From positions 806,001 through 870,000 of the forward strand of contig NZ_JAKMCP010000001.1 in assembly GCF_022662105.1 (NCBI RefSeq): a DNA stretch of 64,000 nt, read 5' to 3'. This document shows positions 7,844 through 17,308 of this stretch, piece after piece; positions within the stretch are counted from its first letter, which is position 1; every line of letters begins with the position of its first letter. The translations under genes were made by a program, and so were the position numbers. The notes beneath the pieces were generated by a model. The model saw nothing but the letters and a program-made list of their open reading frames with translations. It was not told the origin of the DNA and made no database searches. Source of the stretch: Aestuariivivens sediminis. Its GTDB lineage: Bacteria > Bacteroidota > Bacteroidia > Flavobacteriales > Flavobacteriaceae.

Positions 7844-9157
7844 ATGGATTTAAAAGAAAAACTATTATCATCCTTCATGATTTTTGAGGACAAAGTAGAT
7901 GCAGATACCTATGTCCACAATGTGAGAAATGATGCTATAAAAACATTTGAAGAAAAAGGATTCCCTACAAAAAAGGAGGAAGCTTGGAAATATACCAGTT
8001 TAAATAAAATTTTAAAAGAAGATTATAGCGTATTTCCAAAACAGGAAAATGCTTTGGAGTATAGGGATGTGAAAAAATATTTTATTCATGACATAGACAC
8101 CTATAAAATTGTGTTTATTGATGGTAAATATTCATCGCATTTGTCACAAACGACACATGAGGGTATGGATGTTTGTTTAATGTCCGCTGCTTTTTCTAAA
8201 CCTAAATACCGATTGGTCATTGAGAACTATTTTAATAAAGCGGCAGGTAAAGACGGTTTATCCTCGTTAAACACGGCATTTTCGAGTGAAGGCGCATACA
8301 TTTTTATCCCAAAAAACAAGTTGGTAGAAAAACCTATTCAAATTATTCACCTGTCAACTGGAAACGAATCTGCTTTAATGCTCCAACCAAGAAATTTAAT
8401 TGTAATTGGAGAAAATTCATATGTGCAAATTATAGAACGCCATCAAAGTTTAACCGATAACCCTGTTTTAACCAACAGTGTCACTGAGATTTTTACCAAA
8501 AAACGTGCTATTGTAGACTACTATAAAATTCAGAATGATAATTTAAATGCCTCATTGATAGACAATACATTTATCAAGCAACAACAAGAGAGCATTGCCT
8601 CAATGCATACGTTTTCATTTGGCGGTAATTTAACGCGTAACAACCTTAATTTCTATCAGGAAGGTGAACGTATTGATTCTACTTTAAAGGGTGTTACCAT
8701 TATTGGTGACAAGCAGCATGTAGATCACAATACACTAGTGCATCACCTAGAACCGAACTGCGAGAGTCATCAGGATTATAAAGGTATTTTTTCTGACAGC
8801 TCCACGGGGGTGTTCAATGGTAAAGTGATTGTTGAAAAGGAGGCCCAAAAAACAAATGCATTTCAGGCCAACAATAATATTTTGGTTAATGACAGAGCGA
8901 CCATAAACACCAAACCCCAACTGGAAATATTCGCAGATGATGTAAAGTGCTCACATGGTTGTACCATTGGGCAATTGGATGAAAATGCTCTCTTTTATTT
9001 ACGCACACGGGGTATCCCCGAAAAAGAGGCCAAAGCGCTATTAATGTATGCCTTTAGCAATAATGTGCTGAGTTCTGTGAAAATAGCCGAACTAAAACAA
9101 CGCATCACGAAAATCATTGCTAATAAGTTGGGAGTCAGTATTGGGTTCGATTTATAA
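7844..9157 (+). CDS. sufD: Fe-S cluster assembly protein SufD
   Basis: A 437-residue partner of SufB in the SufBC2D complex. The N-terminal helical part contains 'FPTKKEEAWKYTSLNKIL', a SufD hallmark. The C-terminal beta-helix has 'HNTLVHHLEPNCESHQDYKGIFSDSSTGVFNGKVIVEKEAQKTNAFQ' and 'ADDVKCSHGCTIGQLDENALFYLRTRGI', the conserved SufD block. Length is normal. It probably belongs to the sufA-S transcript unless the upstream repeat element interrupts it. Confidence 0.97.
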   Translation: MDLKEKLLSSFMIFEDKVDADTYVHNVRNDAIKTFEEKGFPTKKEEAWKYTSLNKILKEDYSVFPKQENALEYRDVKKYFIHDIDTYKIVFIDGKYSSHLSQTTHEGMDVCLMSAAFSKPKYRLVIENYFNKAAGKDGLSSLNTAFSSEGAYIFIPKNKLVEKPIQIIHLSTGNESALMLQPRNLIVIGENSYVQIIERHQSLTDNPVLTNSVTEIFTKKRAIVDYYKIQNDNLNASLIDNTFIKQQQESIASMHTFSFGGNLTRNNLNFYQEGERIDSTLKGVTIIGDKQHVDHNTLVHHLEPNCESHQDYKGIFSDSSTGVFNGKVIVEKEAQKTNAFQANNNILVNDRATINTKPQLEIFADDVKCSHGCTIGQLDENALFYLRTRGIPEKEAKALLMYAFSNNVLSSVKIAELKQRITKIIANKLGVSIGFDL

Positions 9158-9278
9158 TATTTCTTGAAGCTGTTTCCCGTTTTCAGCAGTCGTTCTTAAA
9201 CTTTTATCTCCGCTATATTAGCTGTGACAGTTTAAGTAGCTTTAACAAACGCCGCAGAAGGAGCTTAAACAAAAATTC

Positions 9279-10493
9279 ATGTTCAACATAGAAGACATCC
9301 GAAAAGACTTCCCAATTCTTTCCCGTAAAGTTAATGGGAAACCTTTGGTATATTTCGATAATGCCGCTACATCTCAAACCCCCAAACAGGTTATTGATTG
9401 TATAGTGGCCTACTATTCGAATTACAATGCCAATATTCATCGGGGAGTGCACCGTTTAAGTCAGGAGGCCACAGATGCCTACGAACATGCCCGTAAAACA
9501 ATACAAAGGCATTTCAATGCAAAGTATACCCATGAAATCATTTTCACGTCAGGAACAACCCATGGTATTAATCTAGTAGCTCATGGATTTTCTTCCTTTT
9601 TAAAGCCTGATGATGAGATTATAGTTTCGGCTCTTGAACACCACAGTAATATTGTGCCCTGGCAAATGCTTTGTGAGCAAACAGGGGCGACTTTAAAAGT
9701 CATTCCTATGAATGAGGATGGCGAATTGGTGATGTCAGAATATATAAAACTTCTTTCAAGCCATACCAAGCTGGTATTTGTAAACCATATTTCCAATGCC
9801 TTAGGCACTATAAACCCCATTGCGCATATTATTGAACAGGCACACCAAGTTGGTGCCGCCGTTTTAATTGATGGAGCACAAGCTTGTCCGCACATAAGAC
9901 CGGATGTACAAGAACTCGATGTTGATTTCTATGTCGCCTCGGCTCATAAAATGTGTGGCCCCACGGGTGTAGGGATCCTGTATGGAAAGGAATCATGGCT
10001 AAATACACTTCCTCCTTATCAAGGAGGTGGAGAAATGATAGCCGAAGTAACCTTTGAAAAAACCACTTATGCCGATTTACCGCATAAATTTGAGGCAGGA
10101 ACTCCCAACATTTGTGGGGGTATTGCTTTTGGTGCAGCAATTGATTATTTGAACGGGATTGGTTTTAAAAGTATTGAAGCCTATGAAAATGATCTTCTTG
10201 ATTATGCCACTCAAAAGCTTTTAGACATTAAAGGTTTAAAAATATACGGTACATCAAAGCATAAAACCTCGGTCATTTCATTTAATTTGGAAGGCATTCA
10301 TCCTTATGATGTGGGTACCATTTTAGATAAACTGGGTATTGCGGTACGTACCGGACACCATTGTGCACAACCTATAATGGACTATTATAAAATCCCCGGT
10401 ACGGTTCGTGCCTCGTTCGCTTTTTACAACACCAAATCCGAAATAGATGCTTTAGTGGAGGGCATTAAAAAAGCCCAAACAATGCTGTCATAA
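9279..10493 (+). CDS. sufS: Cysteine desulfurase SufS
   Basis: A 404-residue PLP enzyme of the SufS class that takes sulfur from cysteine to form a persulfide. The PLP lysine is Lys224 in SAHKMCGPTG, and the persulfide Cys is Cys362 in RTGHHCAQP. 'DGAQACPH' and 'LEHHSNIVPWQ' are also typical. The 121-base leader contains a 7-bp inverted repeat (GTTTAAG 9230-9236, CTTAAAC 9264-9270) and an AGAAGGAG stretch at 9256-9263, about 15 bases before the ATG; this is too far for an ordinary Shine-Dalgarno contact. SufE, its activator, is encoded about 2.1 kb downstream. Confidence 0.97.
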   Translation: MFNIEDIRKDFPILSRKVNGKPLVYFDNAATSQTPKQVIDCIVAYYSNYNANIHRGVHRLSQEATDAYEHARKTIQRHFNAKYTHEIIFTSGTTHGINLVAHGFSSFLKPDDEIIVSALEHHSNIVPWQMLCEQTGATLKVIPMNEDGELVMSEYIKLLSSHTKLVFVNHISNALGTINPIAHIIEQAHQVGAAVLIDGAQACPHIRPDVQELDVDFYVASAHKMCGPTGVGILYGKESWLNTLPPYQGGGEMIAEVTFEKTTYADLPHKFEAGTPNICGGIAFGAAIDYLNGIGFKSIEAYENDLLDYATQKLLDIKGLKIYGTSKHKTSVISFNLEGIHPYDVGTILDKLGIAVRTGHHCAQPIMDYYKIPGTVRASFAFYNTKSEIDALVEGIKKAQTMLS

Positions 10494-10635
10494 GGGATTA
10501 CTTTTTTTACTATCAGGGCAATAACAATTAATATATTGGTGTTTTTATCGAATACTTTATACCTATAAACAAATTTTGTCATAGCTTTAATAATAATTTA
10601 TAATTTAGTGTTATCCGTATAAAAAACCATAACAA

Positions 10636-11709
10636 ATGAACACTTATCTATTAAAAATTACAACTGTTTTATTATTGGTATCGTCGTGTAACAGTTATGA
10701 CATGGATCCTGCGCAACAACAAATGGATATTGACATGAGTGACTTTTTTGTCTATACCGAAACGCCTTCAGATTTATTGTCAAAAACAACAGCAAGCAAA
10801 ACCGATAAACGAAGTTGTTATACCATGCTTAACTTAAACAGGCTTTTGGATGAAAATCCGGGTCTGGAAAAACGCATGTATGCCATAGAGTACCAGACAA
10901 GAAAATTTATGGCTTCAAAAAAGCCCTCCGGCACACCAGGTAGCGGCCCTCCAGGCAGCAACCAAGATCCAACCCCCGAACCCTCGATTCCCTACGATGG
11001 AACTGTATATATTCCTGTTGTTGTGAATATTATTGAAAAATATAACAATGAAGTCAGCGATGCCCAGATTACGTCACAAATAGATATTTTAAATGAGGAT
11101 TTTAATAATGCCAACTCCAATACCGCTGGTGTTCCCGACGTATTTAAAAATTTGGTGGCCAATTATAATATTCAATTTCGAAGAGCTGCTGTTAATAGAA
11201 TAGTTTCCAGTAAAAACAGCTGGGGCACAAGAGATGCCATGAAATCCTCAAAGAAGGGAGGAATTGATGCAACCGACCCGTCACATAATTTAAATATTTG
11301 GGTTTGTGAAATAGGTGGGGGTATTTTAGGATATGCACAATTCCCTGGCGGCCCCGAACAAACGGATGGTGTCGTAATTGGCACCGACTATTTTGGCGAA
11401 ACTACAGGTCCATATGGTGATGGAAGAACCGCAACCCATGAAATTGGCCATTGGTTGAACCTGAGACATATTTGGGGCGATGGCGGATGTTCTGTCGATG
11501 ATTTTGTAGAGGATACGCCCGTTTCCAATGGTCCAAATTATGGCTGTCCCGGTGAAACCATAAATTGCGGATCTATAGATATGACCATGAACTACATGGA
11601 TTATGTATATGATGACTGTATGTACATGTTTACTATTGATCAAAATACACGATCGCGAGCGTTATTTGCAAGTGATGGCTACAGAAGTAGTTTTGTCACT
11701 TCAAACTAA
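10636..11709 (+). CDS. M43-type (pappalysin-like) zinc metalloprotease lipoprotein
   Basis: A 357-residue secreted lipoprotein (VSSC, Cys18). The metzincin signature HEIGHWLNLRH lies at 268-278, giving three His ligands and Glu269. A Met-turn MNYMDY follows at 318-323, and the Cys-rich surroundings ('GGCSVDDFVEDTP', 'YGCPGETINCGS') are typical of peptidase family M43. A Pro/Gly-rich linker (about 97-118) separates the anchor from the protease. The substrate is unknown. It sits inside the SUF locus but has its own 142-base upstream gap and a terminator after it, so it may be a separate unit. Confidence 0.88.
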   Translation: MNTYLLKITTVLLLVSSCNSYDMDPAQQQMDIDMSDFFVYTETPSDLLSKTTASKTDKRSCYTMLNLNRLLDENPGLEKRMYAIEYQTRKFMASKKPSGTPGSGPPGSNQDPTPEPSIPYDGTVYIPVVVNIIEKYNNEVSDAQITSQIDILNEDFNNANSNTAGVPDVFKNLVANYNIQFRRAAVNRIVSSKNSWGTRDAMKSSKKGGIDATDPSHNLNIWVCEIGGGILGYAQFPGGPEQTDGVVIGTDYFGETTGPYGDGRTATHEIGHWLNLRHIWGDGGCSVDDFVEDTPVSNGPNYGCPGETINCGSIDMTMNYMDYVYDDCMYMFTIDQNTRSRALFASDGYRSSFVTSN

Positions 11710-11729
11710 ACTCTTTTTAATAAAAAACG

Positions 11730-11756
11730 AAAAGCGCCCGGTTTGGCGCTTTTTTT
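11730..11756 (+). terminator. Rho-independent terminator after the M43 protease gene
   Basis: A nine-pair stem AAAAGCGCC/GGCGCTTTT (11730-11738 and 11745-11753) with a six-base loop is followed by further T residues. Confidence 0.85.
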
Positions 11757-11787
11757 GTACATTAAACCTAAACTGTTTGAAATACTT

Positions 11788-12582
11788 ATGAAACTTCATT
11801 TAGTGCTATTGAGTTTAATTATGTTGACATGCTGTTGGGGCCCTTCAGAATTTACTTTATTGATGAAACTTCAACAAGACGATCATATGGATAAAACACT
11901 ACATGGGAATTACCTCATAAAGGAACTGGGTAAATCAGATGTCTCTATTTATAATCTTAACATGACCTTCACAACCAATTCTAACCAGGTTTTTGGTTAT
12001 TCGGGTTGCAACCGGTTTTTCGGTAATTTTTCCATTACAGGTAATAACATAGTATTTCGGCATTTAGGTATGACCAAAATGATCTGTAACGATGAATCCA
12101 ATCGTATAGAAAAAAAACTTTTCGATGTATTACAAGATGTTAATGTTTTGCTGTTTAGTGAGAATGGTGTGTCATTTGCTAAAAATAAAACCATACTGTT
12201 ACGGGCCACGAAAGAAATGCAGGAAGACAGCCTAAGAATTGAATATGCTGCCTCCTCCAGAGGCTTTTACAAGCATATTGTGATTACACATAAAACCATT
12301 TCAACCGAAACCAAAAGAGGAGAAAATGCGCTAATTAAAGCGTGCTCCTCTTCAGATTGGGAACGCCTAACCCAGGCATTACAGGAGATTGATCTTGCCG
12401 CTATCCCAGACCTCGATCCCCCTTCAAAGCACCATCAGTTTGATGCTGCAGCTGTTGCCCGATTAACTGTAAAGATCAAGGGAAAGACCTACAAAACACA
12501 AACATTCGATGATGGTAACCCCCCGAAAGAAATTGCCAAACTTGTTAAAGAAATCTTATCAATTTCAGAAAACATTGAATAG
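11788..12582 (+). CDS. META-domain lipoprotein with a C-terminal DUF6438-like region
   Basis: A 264-residue lipoprotein; I chose ATG 11788 because it gives a compact signal peptide ending in LTCC (Cys15/16). The alternative start 45 bases upstream overlaps the terminator. Residues about 35-145 form a META/HslJ-like domain ('FGYSGCNRFFGNF', 'GMTKMICND'). The rest ('IEYAASSRGFYKHIVITHKT' ... 'DAAAVARLTVKIKGKTYKTQTFDDG') resembles the DUF6438 family, a tentative match. Role unknown. The sufE promoter overlaps its stop codon. Confidence 0.78.
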   Translation: MKLHLVLLSLIMLTCCWGPSEFTLLMKLQQDDHMDKTLHGNYLIKELGKSDVSIYNLNMTFTTNSNQVFGYSGCNRFFGNFSITGNNIVFRHLGMTKMICNDESNRIEKKLFDVLQDVNVLLFSENGVSFAKNKTILLRATKEMQEDSLRIEYAASSRGFYKHIVITHKTISTETKRGENALIKACSSSDWERLTQALQEIDLAAIPDLDPPSKHHQFDAAAVARLTVKIKGKTYKTQTFDDGNPPKEIAKLVKEILSISENIE

Positions 12583-12605
12583 CAACATTTGTTGTTGTAT
12601 TTTTG
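12575..12605 (+). promoter_or_regulatory. Promoter of sufE (TTG-N20-TATTTTTG)
   Basis: TTG at 12575-12577 and TATTTTTG at 12598-12605 are separated by 20 bases, fitting the Bacteroidota -33/-7 pattern. The -33 part overlaps the end of the META gene. The sufE ATG lies only 12 bases after the -7 box, so the leader is very short. Confidence 0.6.
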
Positions 12606-12616
12606 CATAAAAATTT

Positions 12617-13045
12617 ATGATTGTGACTATAGAATCTATACAAAATGAAATAATTGACGAATTCTCCATGTTTGAAGATTGGGAAGAACGCTACCAATAT
12701 ATGATCGATTTGGGAAAAGAATTACCCTTAATTGAAGAGCAGTACAAAACGGAAAGCAATATTATTAAGGGTTGCCAAAGCAAGGTTTGGGTGCATGCTG
12801 AAATGAAAGATGATAAAGTAATATTTACTGCAGATAGTGATGCCATTATCACCAAAGGTATTATCGCCATATTAATACGCGTGTTTTCAAATCAGCATCC
12901 AAAGGACATTATTGATGCCGATACCAGTTTTATAGATGACATCGGATTAAAAGAACACCTATCACCTACTCGCGCCAATGGCTTGGTGAGTATGATAAAA
13001 CAACTGAAAATGTATGCCATAGCATACCAAACGCAATTAAATTAA
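12617..13045 (+). CDS. sufE: Sulfur acceptor/transfer protein SufE
   Basis: A 142-residue SufE family protein that receives persulfide sulfur from SufS. The acceptor Cys is Cys53 in IIKGCQSKVW. 'FEDWEERYQYMIDLGKELP' and the C-terminal 'LSPTRANGLVSMIKQLK' are characteristic. Length is normal. It has its own promoter and is followed after 4 bases by the DUF59 gene. Confidence 0.95.
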   Translation: MIVTIESIQNEIIDEFSMFEDWEERYQYMIDLGKELPLIEEQYKTESNIIKGCQSKVWVHAEMKDDKVIFTADSDAIITKGIIAILIRVFSNQHPKDIIDADTSFIDDIGLKEHLSPTRANGLVSMIKQLKMYAIAYQTQLN

Positions 13046-13049
13046 TATT

Positions 13050-13373
13050 ATGAGCAATACTATAGATACTGCCTTATTAGGTGAAAAAATAGTGAACGTT
13101 TTAAAAACGATATACGACCCTGAAATCCCAGTGGACATATATGAACTTGGACTCATCTACGATGTGTTTGTTAATGAAGATTACGATGTAAAAATTCTAA
13201 TGACCTTAACGACACCCAACTGTCCGGTAGCCGAAACATTACCTCTTGAAGTAGAAGAAAAAGTTAAATCTCTGGACGCTGTTAAAAGTGCAGAAGTAGA
13301 GATCACATTTGATCCCCCTTGGACCCAAGAACTAATGAGTGAAGAAGCCAAATTGGAATTGGGAATGTTGTAA
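13050..13373 (+). CDS. SufT-like DUF59/MIP18-family Fe-S maturation protein
   Basis: A 107-residue protein with the DUF59 signature DPEIPVDIYELGLIYDV (23-39) and the conserved Cys58 in TTPNCPVAETLP, ending in 'VEITFDPPWTQELMSEEAK'. Proteins of this family help load Fe-S clusters (SufT, the eukaryotic MIP18). It lies 4 bases after sufE and is certainly in the same operon. Confidence 0.92.
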   Translation: MSNTIDTALLGEKIVNVLKTIYDPEIPVDIYELGLIYDVFVNEDYDVKILMTLTTPNCPVAETLPLEVEEKVKSLDAVKSAEVEITFDPPWTQELMSEEAKLELGML

Positions 13374-13426
13374 AAAATGATACACTTTAGACTTATTGAT
13401 CGGCATAACCTTAATAAACTCTCTTT

Positions 13427-13939
13427 ATGAAGGACGACATCATAAATCGGGTAGCGAATAGTAAATTAATGACCCTGGATCTAGAAGATTACTATCCCAA
13501 GGGGAAACGCATCTTGTTGGATTTAAAAGAATGGCTTTTTGAAGGGTTGGTATTACGTGAAAAAGCGTTTAGAGAGATGGCCTCAGAACACGATTGGTCT
13601 CAATACCAAGATACCTATGTGGCGGTAACCTGTAGTAGTGATGCAATAATTCCGGGCTGGGCCTATATGCTATTGGGTATTCAATTAGAACCCTTTGCTA
13701 AACAGGTGGTTGTTGGGGACCTTGAAGCTCTGGAAACAGCAATATATCAGGAAGTATTGAACAGGCTTGATCTTTCAGCATTCAAGAATAAGCCGGTCAT
13801 CATTAAAGGATGTTCTAAAAAACCTGTCCCCAGAAATGCCTATATAATGGCCATAAATAAGCTTAAACCCATAGCCACATCCATCATGTATGGAGAGGCA
13901 TGTTCTTCAGTTCCCCTATATAAAAAGAAGGCAACTTGA
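13427..13939 (+). CDS. DUF2480 family protein
   Basis: A 170-residue soluble protein with no signal peptide or membrane segment. It is recognised as the Bacteroidota-specific DUF2480 family from its N-terminal 'DIINRVANSKLMTLDLEDYYPKG' and 'WGYAY'-like 'IIPGWAYMLLG'. A C-terminal KGCSKKPVP segment contains a Cys. The family is commonly found next to sufE and the DUF59 gene, which suggests a link to Fe-S assembly, but its activity is unknown. It starts 53 bases after the DUF59 gene. Confidence 0.85.
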   Translation: MKDDIINRVANSKLMTLDLEDYYPKGKRILLDLKEWLFEGLVLREKAFREMASEHDWSQYQDTYVAVTCSSDAIIPGWAYMLLGIQLEPFAKQVVVGDLEALETAIYQEVLNRLDLSAFKNKPVIIKGCSKKPVPRNAYIMAINKLKPIATSIMYGEACSSVPLYKKKAT

Positions 13940-13944
13940 GTTTA

Positions 13945-13978
13945 TTTGATATTTAATCGTTCTTAAATATTATCTTTG
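13945..13978 (+). promoter_or_regulatory. Promoter of the DUF3078 gene
   Basis: TTTG at 13945-13948 and TATCTTTG at 13971-13978 are separated by 22 bases, matching the Bacteroidota consensus. The ATG follows 25 bases after the -7 box. Confidence 0.6.
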
Positions 13979-14003
13979 CCTAAATTTTTAATCCCAAGAA
14001 TAA

Positions 14004-14948
14004 ATGAAATATTTAGTACTCACTGCGTTTTTATGTTTTGCAAACTGGTCAATTTATGCACAAACTAAGGAAGAACTACAAGCAAAAAAAGCTGAAAAAC
14101 AGGCTGAGGCTGATGCGGCATTAAAAGAAGTAAAAGCCATTCAATCCCAAATAGATGCTTTACCGGGCTGGCGTATTGGAGCCTTTGGCACCATTGGCGG
14201 TAGCTTGTCCAACTTTAACAACTGGTACGCCCAAGGGGCACCGAACAACGCTTCAGGGAATTTTGGTATTTCCTTTAATGGATATGCCAATCTCATTGAG
14301 GAAAAATTCTTTTGGCGAAATGCATTGTCTGCCAATTTAAACTGGCTGAAATTTGATAATAAGGACATTGATACCGACGATAGTAGTTTTAACCCCACTA
14401 CCGATGTTTTTAACCTATCTTCACTTTATGGTCGAAACCTGAGTAAGGTTTTTGCGCTATCCGGACTCATGGAATACCGAACCACCCTTCTTGATAATTT
14501 TAACGATCCCGGCTATTTGGATGTTGGAATTGGGGCTACCTGGTCCCCTATTAAAAATCTAATAGTGGTTGTCCATCCATTAAACTATAACTTCGTATTT
14601 AGTAGTGGTGATACTGTTTTTGAATCTTCAATGGGGGCAAAAATAGTTGCGGATTATACCAGGCAAATTGGTGCCATAAATTTTAAAACCAATTTGTCCA
14701 TGTTCCAAAGCTATAAAAGCGCCGATTACTCGAACTGGACCTGGACCAATTCTTTTGGTTATACCCTTTGGAAAATGATAGGTATTGGTTTCGATTTTGG
14801 TTTGCGAAGTAATAAACAAGAGGCTCTGAATTATGCCTTGGGACAATACGATCCGCTTGCGGTTCCAACTCAAACCGAGCCAACTTTTGACAATATTGAC
14901 AATAAATTGCAAACCTACTACACGATTGGTTTAAGCTACAAGTTTTAA
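14004..14948 (+). CDS. DUF3078 outer-membrane beta-barrel protein
   Basis: A 314-residue protein with a cleavable signal peptide (ending SIYAQ, about residue 20). A short Lys/Glu/Ala-rich helical segment follows (22-50, probable coiled coil), then a run of amphipathic beta strands ending in the aromatic-terminated 'YTIGLSYKF'. The motif 'GGSLSNFNNWYAQGAPNNASGNFGISFNGYA' is typical of DUF3078. Probably an outer-membrane porin-like protein of unknown cargo. It has its own promoter and faces the PBP gene, 44 bases between stops, with no clear terminator seen. Confidence 0.85.
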   Translation: MKYLVLTAFLCFANWSIYAQTKEELQAKKAEKQAEADAALKEVKAIQSQIDALPGWRIGAFGTIGGSLSNFNNWYAQGAPNNASGNFGISFNGYANLIEEKFFWRNALSANLNWLKFDNKDIDTDDSSFNPTTDVFNLSSLYGRNLSKVFALSGLMEYRTTLLDNFNDPGYLDVGIGATWSPIKNLIVVVHPLNYNFVFSSGDTVFESSMGAKIVADYTRQIGAINFKTNLSMFQSYKSADYSNWTWTNSFGYTLWKMIGIGFDFGLRSNKQEALNYALGQYDPLAVPTQTEPTFDNIDNKLQTYYTIGLSYKF

Positions 14949-14992
14949 AGTATTGAGGTCTTAAAATTCAAAACGAATGCTTTTCCAGTTGC

Positions 14993-17308
14993 TTACTTGT
15001 TCCCTTTAAAAGTCTTTTTTTGGCGCTTAGATCTGAACAAGCGTTCTAAAAAACTATCTCTTTTTTCAGGTTTACAGTCAAGGTCTTTAATGACCTGAGA
15101 TGAGCTAACTTCAAATTTAGATTTTGTAATGATGTCAAACTTTGAATCTGCATTTAGTTTTTGGTAGAACTTGGCGAAAATGGGTAATGCAGAATTAGCC
15201 CCCTGTCCCAATTTAGTGGAACTAAATCCGATATTATGATTATCATTACCAACCCAAGTTACAGTAACTAACTTTGGGGTAATTCCCACAAACCAGCCGT
15301 CCTTATTGTTCTGCGTGGTCCCGGTCTTTCCAGCAATATCATTTTTTAAATTATAGACGTGTCTTATCCTTGAAGCCGTGCCATGGTTAACCGTAGATTT
15401 CATTATTTCCAACAAGACCTGCCGCGTATAATTACTGTATGCAGGTGTAAGGGCGACTTTAGGCTTTATGGAAGCAATAACCTTTCCAGCTCGATCTCTA
15501 ATTTGCGTAATACTGTATGGTTTTACAAACTTACCATCATTCACATAACTGGCATATGCCCCTGTAACTTCCTTTAAAGTAACTTCAGCTACCCCTAAAG
15601 CCAGAGACGGTTCATGAGGTAATTTTTTTGAAATGCCTAATTTTTGGGTTAGCTCAATAACCTTAGAAATCCCAACCTTGTTCAAAACTTTTACAGCTAT
15701 GGTATTGACTGAATTACTTAAAGCCCTTTCCAAGCTATAATTTAAATACTGATCTTCTGTTTCTTCACCGGAATTTGTTGGTGTCCAATTATCATAATTG
15801 GTATAGGTGATGGGTCTTACTGAAAAATAAGTACAAGGATTCATCCCATTTTCTATGGCTGCAGTGAACACAATAGGCTTAAATGTTGAGCCCATTTGCC
15901 TTTGACTTTGTGAAATATGGTCGAATTTAAAATACCTATAATCTATACCTCCCACGTAAGTTCTTATCGCTCCGGTAGCAGGTTCAATTGATAACATTCC
16001 TGTATTTAAAAATTTTAAGAAATGTTGTAAACTATCCGTTACGGTCAGTTCCTTTATGGTGTCACCTTCCCACCTGAAAAGTTCTATTTTTCGTTTTTTA
16101 TTTAAAGAATCCTGTATTTGTTTGTTATTTAATTTTGCGTTCAAATACGATTTATAGACCGGTAAATTTCTTAATGCGGCATGAATCAGCTTAGTATTTG
16201 TTACCCATGGTGCCCTGTCGCCAAAAGCGCTTTCAAAATTACGCTGCAATACCATTAAGTGTTCTCTCATAGACGCTTCTGCAAGTTCTTGCATGGTGGC
16301 ATCTAAAGTGGTATACACTTGTAACCCATCCTTATACAAATCGTAAGGTTCGCCATCAGGTTTTTTTAAAGAATCTAAAATAGTTTCTAACTCTCTTTTA
16401 ACCTGTTCTCTAAAATAAGATGCCAAACCTACATTATGGTTGAAGGATCTAAATTGTAATTTTATACTATCCTGTGCTAATAGGTCTAAAGAATCCTTGG
16501 AGAGATATTGGTATTTAACCATTTGATGTAAGACGACATTTCTTCTTTCTTGACAACGTTTTGGGTGTAATCTGGGGTTATAATAAGTATTAGCCTTTAA
16601 AGTCCCAATTAAAACGGCCGATTCCGCTAACGATAAATCTATAGCCGATTTATTAAAAAACTTTTGGGCGGCACTCTCAATACCATAGGTATTATCAGGA
16701 AAAGGTACGGTATTCAGGTATAGTGTTAAAATTTCTTTTTTATTGTAAATCTCTTCAATCCGTCGCGCTATTACAGACTCCCTGAGCTTATTAATAACCA
16801 AACTGGCAAAGGCGTAATCTTTACGTCCAAATAAGTTTTTCGCCAATTGAAGTGTGATGGTGCTTCCTCCTCCCGAAGATTTATCCTGTAGGAGAATAGA
16901 CTTAAAAAACACCCTAAATAAACTAATATTATCAATGCCATCGTGTTCATAAAAGCGAATATCCTCTGTGGCGATTAGAGCATCTATGAGATGTTTTGGA
17001 ATATCTTGATATTCCAGTGGCTGTCTGTCATAAATAAAATATTTCCCAAAAAGTTGCCCATTTCGATCATACAATTCGGTAGCAGCCTCTTGTTTTATGG
17101 AGCTAAGTTCTTTTTTAGAGGGGATGACTCCAAAAGCCCCCAGATAAATACTGATATAAAACCCTATAAAAGCTACAAGTACACCACCAAGGACTATAAA
17201 CGACCACTTTAGCTTATTTTTTCCCGGACCCGTTTTAATCCATTTGAATGCTTTGGTGTCTTTTATCCTTTCAAAGGATACGTTATGTTTCTCCGTATGC
17301 TTTGGCAT
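14993..17308 (-). CDS. Class A penicillin-binding protein (PBP1A-like)
   Basis: A 771-residue bifunctional peptidoglycan synthase. It has one membrane anchor (about 35-58) and a GT51 glycosyltransferase domain with EDIRFYEHDGID (115-126) and 'GGGSTITLQLAKNLF' (146-160). The transpeptidase motifs are S474TFK, S533VN and K661TG. The N-terminus is cytoplasmic and the rest periplasmic. The ATG directly abuts the stop of hflX with no gap, so the two are co-transcribed. It acts in lateral wall synthesis by family knowledge. Confidence 0.95.
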   Translation of the reverse strand: MPKHTEKHNVSFERIKDTKAFKWIKTGPGKNKLKWSFIVLGGVLVAFIGFYISIYLGAFGVIPSKKELSSIKQEAATELYDRNGQLFGKYFIYDRQPLEYQDIPKHLIDALIATEDIRFYEHDGIDNISLFRVFFKSILLQDKSSGGGSTITLQLAKNLFGRKDYAFASLVINKLRESVIARRIEEIYNKKEILTLYLNTVPFPDNTYGIESAAQKFFNKSAIDLSLAESAVLIGTLKANTYYNPRLHPKRCQERRNVVLHQMVKYQYLSKDSLDLLAQDSIKLQFRSFNHNVGLASYFREQVKRELETILDSLKKPDGEPYDLYKDGLQVYTTLDATMQELAEASMREHLMVLQRNFESAFGDRAPWVTNTKLIHAALRNLPVYKSYLNAKLNNKQIQDSLNKKRKIELFRWEGDTIKELTVTDSLQHFLKFLNTGMLSIEPATGAIRTYVGGIDYRYFKFDHISQSQRQMGSTFKPIVFTAAIENGMNPCTYFSVRPITYTNYDNWTPTNSGEETEDQYLNYSLERALSNSVNTIAVKVLNKVGISKVIELTQKLGISKKLPHEPSLALGVAEVTLKEVTGAYASYVNDGKFVKPYSITQIRDRAGKVIASIKPKVALTPAYSNYTRQVLLEIMKSTVNHGTASRIRHVYNLKNDIAGKTGTTQNNKDGWFVGITPKLVTVTWVGNDNHNIGFSSTKLGQGANSALPIFAKFYQKLNADSKFDIITKSKFEVSSSQVIKDLDCKPEKRDSFLERLFRSKRQKKTFKGNK

